Assembly: GCA_012797935.1 (NCBI GenBank)
Contig: JAAZOC010000052.1
Location: 1 to 41,034 of the forward strand
Reading direction: 5' to 3'
Length of the DNA: 41,034 nucleotides
Source of the DNA: Candidatus Microgenomates bacterium
Lineage (GTDB): Bacteria > Patescibacteriota > Dojkabacteria > SC72
Part shown: positions 31,181-38,650 of the stretch, piece after piece
Layout of the letters: the number at the start of each line of letters is the position of its first letter
Position numbering within the stretch: position 1 is the first letter of the stretch
The notes under the pieces: model-generated
What the model was told of the DNA's origin: nothing
Seen by the model: only the letters and a program-made list of their open reading frames with translations
Databases searched by the model: none
Translations under genes and position numbers: made by a program

Positions 31181-31645
31181 ATGAAAGAAAAAATTGTATT
31201 GACTAAAGGTAAAATTGAAGAATTGGAAAAGGAGTTGAAACTCTTGGAAGGAACAAAGAGAAAAGAGCTTGGAAAGACATTGGAGCAGGCTAGATTGAGT
31301 GATGTAAGTGAAGATACTGATGCTGTCATTGCTGTTATGGGTGATATTGAGAAGGTAGATTTGAGAATAGCAGAAATTAAAGATATTCTTGAAAATGCTG
31401 AGGTTCTAAGTAAAAAAGGTTGCTCAGTAAATAAAGTACAGGTTGGTTCTGAAGTAAAAGTAAAAGTTGGAAACAAGACATTATCTTTTAATATCGTTTC
31501 TGAGGTTGAATCAGATCCTTCTGCAAACAAGATATCCGATAATTCTCCTCTAGGGAAAGCTTTGTTAAAAGCTAAAAAGGGTGATTCTGTAAAACTTCAA
31601 ATTGATGGAAGGGATGTTGAATACAAAGTAATGGATATTTGTTAA
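31181..31645 (+). CDS. Second GreA/GreB-family factor, divergent
   Basis: The 154-residue protein has a GreA/B layout: an N-terminal coiled coil (about 8-75) and a C-terminal FKBP-like domain with KISDNSPLGKALLKAKKGDSV. The coiled-coil tip reads LSDVSEDTDAVIA, keeping acidic Asp41 and Glu44 of the usual GDxxEN but replacing the following Asn-Ala-Glu by Asp45-Thr-Asp47. The acid pair suggests that it may still act in the polymerase channel. It lies after trmD and ends in TTAA shared with the convergent glyQS stop. A -10-like TATAAT (31111-31116) overlaps the trmD stop. Confidence 0.85.
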   Translation: MKEKIVLTKGKIEELEKELKLLEGTKRKELGKTLEQARLSDVSEDTDAVIAVMGDIEKVDLRIAEIKDILENAEVLSKKGCSVNKVQVGSEVKVKVGNKTLSFNIVSEVESDPSANKISDNSPLGKALLKAKKGDSVKLQIDGRDVEYKVMDIC

Positions 31646-32934
31646 GCAATTGCTTCGCTTAAATCTTCAATTTTAACTCTTTCCTGTTTCATTGTATCTC
31701 TGTCTCTTACTGTTACAGTACCATTCTCTAATGTATCGTAATCAACAGTAATACAGTATGGTGTGCCAATCTCGTCCTGATATCTATATCTCTTTCCAAT
31801 ATTTCCTCTAGAATCCCAAAGTACTTTGTAATCATCACTTAACATTCCAAATACTTCTCTAGCTTTCTTCACGATCTCTTCTTTGTTTGAAACAAGAGGG
31901 AATACTGCAGCTCTGTATGCAGCAATATCTTTGTGTATCCTTAATACAGTTCTTACATCACCATTATCTAACTGCTCTTCGTCGTATGCATCAAGTAGTA
32001 GGAACAAGAATGTTCTGTCTACACCTCCTGAAGTTTCTACAATATTTGGAATATATTTTTCTCCAGTCATAGGGTCTGTATATGAAAGATCTTTTCCAGA
32101 GAAAGTACTATGTTGTGTTAAATCGTAATCACCTCTCCAATGAATACCTTCTGCTTCTGCCCATCCCCAAGGAGCTAAATATTCAATATCGTATGCATCT
32201 TTAGCGTAGAAAACTAATTTCTCTTTTGGATGTTGATGGAATCTCAAACTCTCTTGATTCCTAAATAATCCTTTGTAGAATTTCATTCTTTCTTCTTTCC
32301 AGTATTCAAAACTCTTTTGCATATCCTCTGGTTTTACAAAGTACTGAAGATCCCATTGCTCAAACTCTCTTGTCCTAAATGTGAATTTGTTTGGAGTAAT
32401 CTCATTTCTAAATGCTTTACCAATCTGTGCTATACCGAAAGGAATCTGTTGTCTTGTAGAATCAACAACATTCTTGAAATCAAGATATATTGTTTGACAT
32501 GCTTCACCTCTCAAATATGCAGGCATCTTCTCACCTTCAATAACACCAATCTCTGTATTAAACAAAATATTGTATTTTCTAGCTTCTGTGAAATCTGAGG
32601 AACCACACTTTGGACATTTCCCATCTATATCTTCAGGTCTAAATCTAGCATGACACTTCTTACATTCCATAGCTTCATCTGCAAAACCTTTTACATGCCC
32701 AGAAGCCTCCCAAACCTTTGGATGTGTGATAATTGTTCCATCAATACCTACTACATTCTCTCTCTTGTCTACCATATATTTCCACCAATACTTCTTGTAG
32801 TTATTCTTCATTTCTACACCAACTGGACCATAATCGTAAAAACCACCAATCCCTCCATATATCTCTGAATTAGGGAATATGATACCTCTTCTTTTACATA
32901 ATGATGCGATTTTTTCTAGTGTTACTTCTGACAT
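31642..32934 (-). CDS. glyQS: Glycyl-tRNA synthetase, alpha2 (single-chain) type
   Basis: This class II enzyme charges tRNA-Gly. SLCKRRGIIFPNSEIYGGIG and FYDYGPVGVEMKNNYKKYWW open it; motif 2 includes GIAQIGKAFRNEITPNKFTF-like residues. A zinc-type insert has CKKC and CPKC (about residues 89-107). The C-terminal anticodon domain contains RVHIxK-like RIHKDIAAYRAAVFPLV. The 430 residues are normal for the alpha2 type found in archaea, eukaryotes and some bacteria, unlike the alpha2-beta2 enzyme of E. coli. A -10 box lies 6 nt before its ATG. Confidence 0.95.
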   Translation of the reverse strand: MSEVTLEKIASLCKRRGIIFPNSEIYGGIGGFYDYGPVGVEMKNNYKKYWWKYMVDKRENVVGIDGTIITHPKVWEASGHVKGFADEAMECKKCHARFRPEDIDGKCPKCGSSDFTEARKYNILFNTEIGVIEGEKMPAYLRGEACQTIYLDFKNVVDSTRQQIPFGIAQIGKAFRNEITPNKFTFRTREFEQWDLQYFVKPEDMQKSFEYWKEERMKFYKGLFRNQESLRFHQHPKEKLVFYAKDAYDIEYLAPWGWAEAEGIHWRGDYDLTQHSTFSGKDLSYTDPMTGEKYIPNIVETSGGVDRTFLFLLLDAYDEEQLDNGDVRTVLRIHKDIAAYRAAVFPLVSNKEEIVKKAREVFGMLSDDYKVLWDSRGNIGKRYRYQDEIGTPYCITVDYDTLENGTVTVRDRDTMKQERVKIEDLSEAIA

Positions 32935-32940
32935 TTCAAA

Positions 32941-32949
32941 ATTATATCA
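32941..32949 (-). promoter_or_regulatory. Extended -10 of a likely leaderless glyQS mRNA
   Basis: On the minus strand, TGATATAAT ends 6 nt before the ATG (32934). Transcription would begin at or just before the start codon. Confidence 0.65.
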
Positions 32950-33007
32950 CAACACAATGCTTTTGTTGTTTTAAATATTTTTTTACAAAAGAGTATGAAT
33001 ATACTTG

Positions 33008-33016
33008 TGATATAAT
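33008..33016 (+). promoter_or_regulatory. Extended -10 promoter of lysS
   Basis: TGATATAAT lies 29 nt before the lysS ATG and is identical to the glyQS -10 element on the other strand 60 bp away. The two genes are divergently transcribed. Confidence 0.65.
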
Positions 33017-33045
33017 TGAAAAGTTTAAGATTTAACAGTACCTAA

Positions 33046-34578
33046 ATGGAAGAGAATTTGAAAAGTAATCTAATTGGACAGAGAGAAATTAGGCTTGAAA
33101 AGTTAAAACAAATCAAGGAATTAGGTATTAATCCATATCCTGCAAAAGCAAACAAGGAGTTTTCAAATGGAGATGTAATTTCCAAATTCGAAGATTTTGA
33201 TGGAAAAGAAGTAACATTAACAGGAAGAATAATTGCTTGGAGAGAGCATGGAAAGCTAGTGTTTGGAGATATTCTCGATCAAACAGGAAATATTCAAATA
33301 ATGATAAGGAAAGATAGTTTGGTTGAAGATATTGATAATGGATATCTAGGATGGGATAAATTGGAATTGTTAGATTTAGCTGATTTCGTAGAAGTTTTTG
33401 GGACTATTGGCAAGACAAGAACAGGACAAATATCAATAATGGTTTCAAAGATAAGGCTACTTACTAAATCACTTAGACCAATTCCTCGAAAATTAAAAAA
33501 CAAAGAGCAAATGTTTAGAAGAAGATATCTTGATTTAGTCATAAACCCTGATAGGGTAAAAATGTTTGAAAGAAAAGCACAATTCTGGAGAGTTCAAAGA
33601 GAATTTCTTCTTTCAAAAGGTTTCATTGAAGTAGAAGTTCCTGTATTAGAAGCTATTACTGGTGGTGCGGATGCATCTCCTTTTGTCACTCACCACAATG
33701 CTTTGGATCAAGATTTTTACCTTAGAATTTCAACAGAGTTGTATCAGAAGAGATTGATAGGGGCCGGTTTTGAAAAGATATATACATTTGGTCCAAATTT
33801 CAGAAATGAGGGAATGGATGATGAACATTTACAAGAATTCTACGATATTGAATGGTATTGGGCATATGCAAATTTTAGAGACAATATGGAATTAGTAAAA
33901 GAATTATTTAGAAAAATTGCTAATGATGTATATGGAAAAACAGAATTCTCAACAAGAGGTCATACTTTTGATTTAGCTGATGAGTGGGAGGAATTAGACT
34001 ATACAGAAACAATAAAGAAGCATTTTGATATTGATATCTTTAATGATTCAGATGAGAAAATCTTACAGGTTATTAAAGAAAATAATATAGAAATGGGTGG
34101 TGAAGTAAACAGAAATAGAATGATAGATACTCTTTGGAAAGCAATACGAGCAAAAATATCTGGTCCTGCATTCTTAATTAACCAACCAAAATTCATATCT
34201 CCATTAGCAAAATCATATGAAGATAATCAAGATATTACAGAAAGATTCCAAGTAATTATTGCAGGTAGTGAATTGGGAAATGGTTATTCTGAAATTAATG
34301 ATCCTCAAGATCAATTAGATAGATTCTTGGATCAGCAAAACTTAAGAGAGAGCGGAGATGATGAGGCTCAAATGTTAGATATTGATTTTGTTGAGATGCT
34401 GGAATATGGAATGCCACCTACAAGTGGATATGGACAAAGTGAGAGAGTATTCTGGTTCTTGGAAGATGTCACAGCAAGAGAGGGAACATTCTTCCCACAA
34501 TTAAGAAATGAAATTGAAAAATCTACAAAAGAAATTTACAAAGATAAAGTAAAGTTTGCAGAAGTTAAGAAAAAATAA
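33046..34578 (+). CDS. lysS: Lysyl-tRNA synthetase, class II
   Basis: LysRS charges tRNA-Lys. The N-terminal OB-fold anticodon domain (about 50-150) includes VTLTGRIIAWREHGKLVFGD. The catalytic domain shows motif 2 FGPNFRNEGMDDEHLQEFYD and the adjacent GSELGNGYSEINDPQDQLDR. Motif 3, normally GLGIGIDRLVMLL, is GYGQSERVFWFLEDVTAREG, retaining the key arginine. Its 510 residues are normal. The motif-3 variant recalls other CPR LysRS proteins, judged from memory. It has its own extended -10 promoter. Confidence 0.96.
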   Translation: MEENLKSNLIGQREIRLEKLKQIKELGINPYPAKANKEFSNGDVISKFEDFDGKEVTLTGRIIAWREHGKLVFGDILDQTGNIQIMIRKDSLVEDIDNGYLGWDKLELLDLADFVEVFGTIGKTRTGQISIMVSKIRLLTKSLRPIPRKLKNKEQMFRRRYLDLVINPDRVKMFERKAQFWRVQREFLLSKGFIEVEVPVLEAITGGADASPFVTHHNALDQDFYLRISTELYQKRLIGAGFEKIYTFGPNFRNEGMDDEHLQEFYDIEWYWAYANFRDNMELVKELFRKIANDVYGKTEFSTRGHTFDLADEWEELDYTETIKKHFDIDIFNDSDEKILQVIKENNIEMGGEVNRNRMIDTLWKAIRAKISGPAFLINQPKFISPLAKSYEDNQDITERFQVIIAGSELGNGYSEINDPQDQLDRFLDQQNLRESGDDEAQMLDIDFVEMLEYGMPPTSGYGQSERVFWFLEDVTAREGTFFPQLRNEIEKSTKEIYKDKVKFAEVKKK

Positions 34579-34627
34579 TAGTTATTCTCTGCCCAAGAAT
34601 TTAATTTATATGATCTAGAATCATCTT

Positions 34628-35629
34628 ATGGCAGATATTGGACTACAAGAAAAAATCACTCCAGAAAAAGTTGAATTACCAAAAAAAGATAAGATTGCTT
34701 GGAAATTATTTGAAGTAAAAACAGAAGATTTACTACTTGCAGAAAATATTAGACCAATAGATCCATTTGCAGTCGAAGACTTAGCAAACAGTATCAGTGA
34801 AATTGGCCAATTACAGCCTTGTATCGGAGATGTTGTAGAAACTGAAAGTGGAAATCTTGTCCGAGTTATTGCTGGTCAACATAGATACTATGCAGTCAAA
34901 CAACTTATTGAAGCTGGTGAAGATGTACTTTTACTAATAAGGGTTGCAAACAGACAGTTGTCAGAAGAGCAGGTTCTCTCGATTCAAATGGCTGAGAATT
35001 TACAAAATAAGATGAAAGCTGAGGAAGATGCAAAGATAATTCATTCATATTGGTTAAGATGCAGACAATTATATGGAGATGAAAATGTCTCCATTGCTTT
35101 TCTCTCAAGAAAATTAGGTAGATCTTCACAAAAAATTAGTGAAGCTATCAAGTTTGTAGAAGGGTTGTCTCCAAAGATTCAGGAATTAGTTCAAAAAGGT
35201 GTATTGCATTACTCAACAGCAGTTCTTCTTGCAAAAATGGATAACGGGTCAAATAAAGGAAGCGACTATGATTCTGAACAGGTTAGAACAGCAGTATTTT
35301 TGATATCTCAGGGATACAACAAAGAAGAAGCAAAAAGATATTTAGATAAAAGATCAAAAGAAGTAAAAGCATATACAGAGCCATTATTCTCAGGCGAGGT
35401 ATGGAAAGAATTGAAGAAAAATGGATACAGAATGGCAATTAAGGATCAATCTTCAAAAGAAGGCAGAACAGCATCTGGTTGGTTTGTAAGAATGATAAAG
35501 ACAGTATCGTTATTGGACGATCCTACTAAAACAGAATTCTCTGAAGCTATAGAGAAAGCAGTTGGAGAGTTAGATATCTCTATGGATGATTTTAAAAACA
35601 ATCTCCAAGCTCTTGGTGTAAAACTATAA
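34628..35629 (+). CDS. ParB/Srx-domain protein
   Basis: The 333-residue protein has an N-terminal ParB-like nuclease/CTPase fold: ENIRPIDPFAVEDLANSISE, GQLQPCI, and VIAGQHRYYAVKQL where chromosomal ParB has GERRxRA. A KorB-like helix-turn-helix follows (VSIAFLSRKLGRSSQKISEAIKF), then YSTAVLLAKM. A further C-terminal region of about 110 residues is unassigned. No parA, parS array or replication gene is adjacent. The altered GERR motif suggests that it may not be a standard chromosome-partition ParB. It could be a regulator or a plasmid-type ParB. Confidence 0.75.
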   Translation: MADIGLQEKITPEKVELPKKDKIAWKLFEVKTEDLLLAENIRPIDPFAVEDLANSISEIGQLQPCIGDVVETESGNLVRVIAGQHRYYAVKQLIEAGEDVLLLIRVANRQLSEEQVLSIQMAENLQNKMKAEEDAKIIHSYWLRCRQLYGDENVSIAFLSRKLGRSSQKISEAIKFVEGLSPKIQELVQKGVLHYSTAVLLAKMDNGSNKGSDYDSEQVRTAVFLISQGYNKEEAKRYLDKRSKEVKAYTEPLFSGEVWKELKKNGYRMAIKDQSSKEGRTASGWFVRMIKTVSLLDDPTKTEFSEAIEKAVGELDISMDDFKNNLQALGVKL

Positions 35630-35638
35630 TCATCTTTC

Positions 35639-35647
35639 TGTTACAAT
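35639..35647 (+). promoter_or_regulatory. Extended -10 of a likely leaderless mRNA
   Basis: TGTTACAAT ends 6 nt before the ATG at 35654, the same spacing as glyQS on the minus strand. Confidence 0.55.
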
Positions 35648-35653
35648 ACATAT

Positions 35654-36028
35654 ATGGATTCCATCAAAGATATACTTTCCCAAATACAAAATGAATTACC
35701 AAAGGAAACTAACGATGAAGGTCAATCTAAACTATTTGATACAGACAAATTAAAAACTAATCCTAAGAAGTTATTTGGAGAAAAACATAAGTATATCTCA
35801 CAAGAGTATCAAGCATTTGGTCTTCGCATTGCAGGAAAACTTGGAGACAAGCAAAGAATGACTATGTATATCAAGTGGGCTAAAGAAAAACCCAGAGCTA
35901 TACTTGAGCAAGCTTTAAGTTTTACATCTGACTATCCTAATGCAAAGGATAAGATTAGAATATTTATGTGGAAAGTAAAGCAACTAGAAGATGAATACAA
36001 GGCAAAAAAACAACAAAATACTAAATAG
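35654..36028 (+). CDS. Small protein of unknown function downstream of parB-like gene
   Basis: I do not recognise this 124-residue protein. The first 45 residues are polar and likely flexible, and the rest is predicted helical and basic: ISQEYQAFGLRIAGKLGDKQ, then YIKWAKEKPRAILEQALSF and a C-terminal Lys/Gln tail. The absence of membrane segments suggests a cytosolic or nucleic-acid-associated protein. It lies 24 nt after the ParB-like gene and has its own -10 box. It may work with the ParB-like protein, but this rests only on position. Confidence 0.65.
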   Translation: MDSIKDILSQIQNELPKETNDEGQSKLFDTDKLKTNPKKLFGEKHKYISQEYQAFGLRIAGKLGDKQRMTMYIKWAKEKPRAILEQALSFTSDYPNAKDKIRIFMWKVKQLEDEYKAKKQQNTK

Positions 36029-36038
36029 AATACTCTCG

Positions 36039-36803
36039 ATGTATTTTTCTAAAGAACTTGTATACAGAGAACAGCTATTAGTATGGATAATTGCGGATGT
36101 AATAAAAATTGTAGGATTATGCTTTGTATGGGTTGCATCTTCAAAACTGAGTGATTCAGTATCTCAATCGTATGTAGTTTCCTATTATCTTTTGATAATG
36201 CTTGTAAGCAAATTAACAACCGATTACACATTGGAATTTGGAGTAAGGGATATCATCTATGGTAGATTCTCAAACCTTTTAATAAAGCCGTACAACTATT
36301 TAATTGAATATTTGGGAACAAATATTGGAGGTAATATCCTTAGATTCTTAATATTTTTACCAGGATTTATTTTAGGTGTATATTTTGCACAAAAATATAA
36401 TCTTTGGATTGTAGATTTTAATCCTTACAACATATTTCTTGGAATAATTGCGATAATAATTGGTTTTCTAATTAGCTTTATACTTGGAAATACAGTTTCA
36501 TTGATTGCCATATATATTAAAGAAATGGATTCCATAAGGACATTTTATTACAATGTTGCATCATTACTTTCAGGAGAATTTCTTCCAATTGTATTTTTAC
36601 CAATGTGGGGTGCATTTGTTTTACATCTTTTTCCGTTTAGATATACACTTTCGTTTCCTGTAGAGGTCATAATCGGTAATATTAATGATTATGAAATACG
36701 ATTAGGATTTATGATCTCTATAATATGGTTATTTGTACTATTTTTTTCTTACAAAACAGTATATTCACTATCAAAAAAGAAATATGAAGCAGAAGGAATA
36801 TAG
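36039..36803 (+). CDS. ABC-2 type transporter permease (first of a pair)
   Basis: I choose ATG 36039 (MYFSKELVYREQLLVW), 10 nt after the previous stop, because an upstream ATG at 35991 would overlap the neighbour by 38 nt. The 254-residue protein has about six membrane helices and a cytosolic segment DIIYGRFSNLLIKPYNYLIE resembling the GxxxxLLxKP segment of ABC-2 permeases of the COG4587 kind. The substrate is unknown. The partner permease follows with a 20-nt overlap. No ATPase gene lies next to it, although this type normally has one. Confidence 0.8.
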   Translation: MYFSKELVYREQLLVWIIADVIKIVGLCFVWVASSKLSDSVSQSYVVSYYLLIMLVSKLTTDYTLEFGVRDIIYGRFSNLLIKPYNYLIEYLGTNIGGNILRFLIFLPGFILGVYFAQKYNLWIVDFNPYNIFLGIIAIIIGFLISFILGNTVSLIAIYIKEMDSIRTFYYNVASLLSGEFLPIVFLPMWGAFVLHLFPFRYTLSFPVEVIIGNINDYEIRLGFMISIIWLFVLFFSYKTVYSLSKKKYEAEGI

Positions 36804-37593
36804 CAAAATAGAACACTATATTAAAGTTTGGAAACATATAATAAAGGCTGGTATCAATAGAAGCTATATATATAAGGCAGATGTTTTCCTAAGATTCTTT
36901 CGTTCGTTTTTTGTTCTTGGCATTCAGTTATTATTCCTAAATGCTGTATTTGGTTCTAATGATGTGTATGTCGGATGGACAAAATCGGAGGCATATTTAG
37001 TAATGGGATTTTGGAATATATTAAATTATTTCTCTTGGTCTTTCTTTGGAGTTAATCTAATGTATTTGGAGAATAAAGTACTAGATGGTCAGTTTGATTA
37101 CATTCTACTTAAACCAATCTCTTCTTCGTGGATCTCATCTTTTGGAGATTTCTTTTTACATAATTTTGTAACAGGATTTTCTGGAATAATGTTAGTTATT
37201 TATTACTTAGTATTAGAGTGGAGTAATCTCTCATTCCTAAATATTCTTGTTGGTTTGTTAGCTTTGTTAGTATCTTTCATCTTTTGGTACAGCATATATC
37301 TTTTCTTTGCATCCTTTACTATTTCAAGACCAAGAAATGGATTTATATCAGTTGCAAAAGAATTGCTTGGTACAACAAAATATCCAATAGATATATTTGG
37401 AGAATCTTTTAAAGTAGTTTTCTATACAATAATCCCAATTGCATTCATAACCACTGTGCCTGCAAATATATTGATTGGAAGAGAAAATTACTTGTATGTA
37501 TTAATAGCTTTTGTAATATCTTTAGTATTACTATTTTTTGCTGAAATGTCTTGGAAGAAGAATGTAAAAGGATATACTAGTGCAAGTAGTTAA
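36784..37593 (+). CDS. ABC-2 type transporter permease (second of a pair)
   Basis: The ATG at 36784 (MKQKEYSKIEHYIKVWKHII) gives 269 residues; a TTG further upstream is less likely. It overlaps the previous permease by 20 nt. About six membrane helices are visible, and NKVLDGQFDYILLKPISSSW near residue 82 is the typical cytosolic loop of the COG3694 (DUF990) permeases. The two proteins probably form a heterodimeric channel that needs an ATPase encoded elsewhere. It ends in TTAA shared with the convergent DHH gene. Confidence 0.8.
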   Translation: MKQKEYSKIEHYIKVWKHIIKAGINRSYIYKADVFLRFFRSFFVLGIQLLFLNAVFGSNDVYVGWTKSEAYLVMGFWNILNYFSWSFFGVNLMYLENKVLDGQFDYILLKPISSSWISSFGDFFLHNFVTGFSGIMLVIYYLVLEWSNLSFLNILVGLLALLVSFIFWYSIYLFFASFTISRPRNGFISVAKELLGTTKYPIDIFGESFKVVFYTIIPIAFITTVPANILIGRENYLYVLIAFVISLVLLFFAEMSWKKNVKGYTSASS

Positions 37594-38585
37594 GTATTAT
37601 TTTTGATAGCTTCTAATACTCTGTTCAATATCTCTTCATCACTTGAGCCTTTCATTAATGCTCCTGCAGCATATTGATGACCTCCACCACCTAACTCTTC
37701 AGCTATTTTGTTAACTTCTTGATATCCTTTTGTACTTCTAAATGATACAAACCAACTATCGGCATCTTCATAATCAGGTTTAATGACAAATCCCCAATGA
37801 ACTCCCTGTATGTATCTAACAAAGCTATCTCTCATGAATGTTTGAGCTTCATTTAATCCTTGCTTTGTTAATCCTAATCTTCCAATTGCCTCTCTCTTTA
37901 TCTGTACATATGCCATATCTCCTTCTACAGTTAAGGATTTTAGATATTCAGAAATAGCTGGAGTAATATCTATTGGGAATTTCTTTGTTTTGTATTCATA
38001 CTCCTCTAAATCAACAGGGAATACAGCCTTTGCATCTGCAAATACTCTCATTGTATTTGGTGTTGTATTTTCAAAAAGGAATCTTCCAGTATCAGCAACA
38101 ATTCCATACTGTATTAATTTAGCTAAGTCAGTATCAAGTACTAATTTCTCTCCAAGAATTTCTTTGAAAGTAGAATATACTTCTTCAGTCGCGGAACTTG
38201 CATTGTTATTTATCACCAATGCTCCGTTATCTATCCTTGTATCATGATGATCTATGAATGCGAAAGGAATATTTGTGTAATCTAAATCATCTTCTCCTTC
38301 TTCTAAACACATCCTGTAATCCAAAGCATCTGTAACTAAAACAAGATCAAATCTTTGATCAGATATCTTCTCTACAATCTTAATTTCTTGCATACCTGGT
38401 AAGTTTAATGATGCTTGCTGTTTTGCTTGCATCTGTACATTCTTCTCTGGGTAGTAGCTCTTTAATATCTTGTAAAGAAGTATCATGCTACAAAAAGCAT
38501 CTACATCTGGTCCTCTATGTGTGAGTAAAAGTATTGACTGAGAACTTTGTATTAAGTTGTTTAAATCATTTCTTTTGTTATCCAT
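37590..38585 (-). CDS. DHH-family phosphoesterase (NrnA-like)
   Basis: The 331-residue protein has the DHH fold. THRGPDVDAFCS (His23, Asp27, Asp29), Asp86 in VTDALDY and IDHHDT (Asp112-His-His114) give the metal ligands. The C-terminal DHHA1 domain has GGGGHQYAAGA (about 299-309). The arrangement resembles NrnA/RecJ-like enzymes that degrade short oligonucleotides or cyclic dinucleotide products; the exact substrate is uncertain. A TATTAT box lies 7 nt before the ATG, suggesting a leaderless mRNA. It is divergent from serS and convergent with the permease pair. Confidence 0.85.
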   Translation of the reverse strand: MDNKRNDLNNLIQSSQSILLLTHRGPDVDAFCSMILLYKILKSYYPEKNVQMQAKQQASLNLPGMQEIKIVEKISDQRFDLVLVTDALDYRMCLEEGEDDLDYTNIPFAFIDHHDTRIDNGALVINNNASSATEEVYSTFKEILGEKLVLDTDLAKLIQYGIVADTGRFLFENTTPNTMRVFADAKAVFPVDLEEYEYKTKKFPIDITPAISEYLKSLTVEGDMAYVQIKREAIGRLGLTKQGLNEAQTFMRDSFVRYIQGVHWGFVIKPDYEDADSWFVSFRSTKGYQEVNKIAEELGGGGHQYAAGALMKGSSDEEILNRVLEAIKNNT

Positions 38586-38589
38586 ATTC

Positions 38590-38618
38590 TTGATAATACC
38601 AAATAGGCAGAATATAAT
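38590..38618 (+). promoter_or_regulatory. Promoter of serS overlapping the DHH gene promoter
   Basis: TTGATA (38590-38595) and TATAAT (38613-38618) are 17 nt apart, 32 nt before serS. The minus-strand TATTAT (38593-38598) of the DHH gene overlaps the serS -35, so the two promoters could interfere. Confidence 0.7.
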
Positions 38619-38650
38619 ACAGAGAGTGAATAATTTAACTAAATAATAAA

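Noticed and set aside
31181..31645. Second Gre gene as a pseudogene
   Set aside because: The frame is intact, of family length, and both key acidic tip residues are kept.
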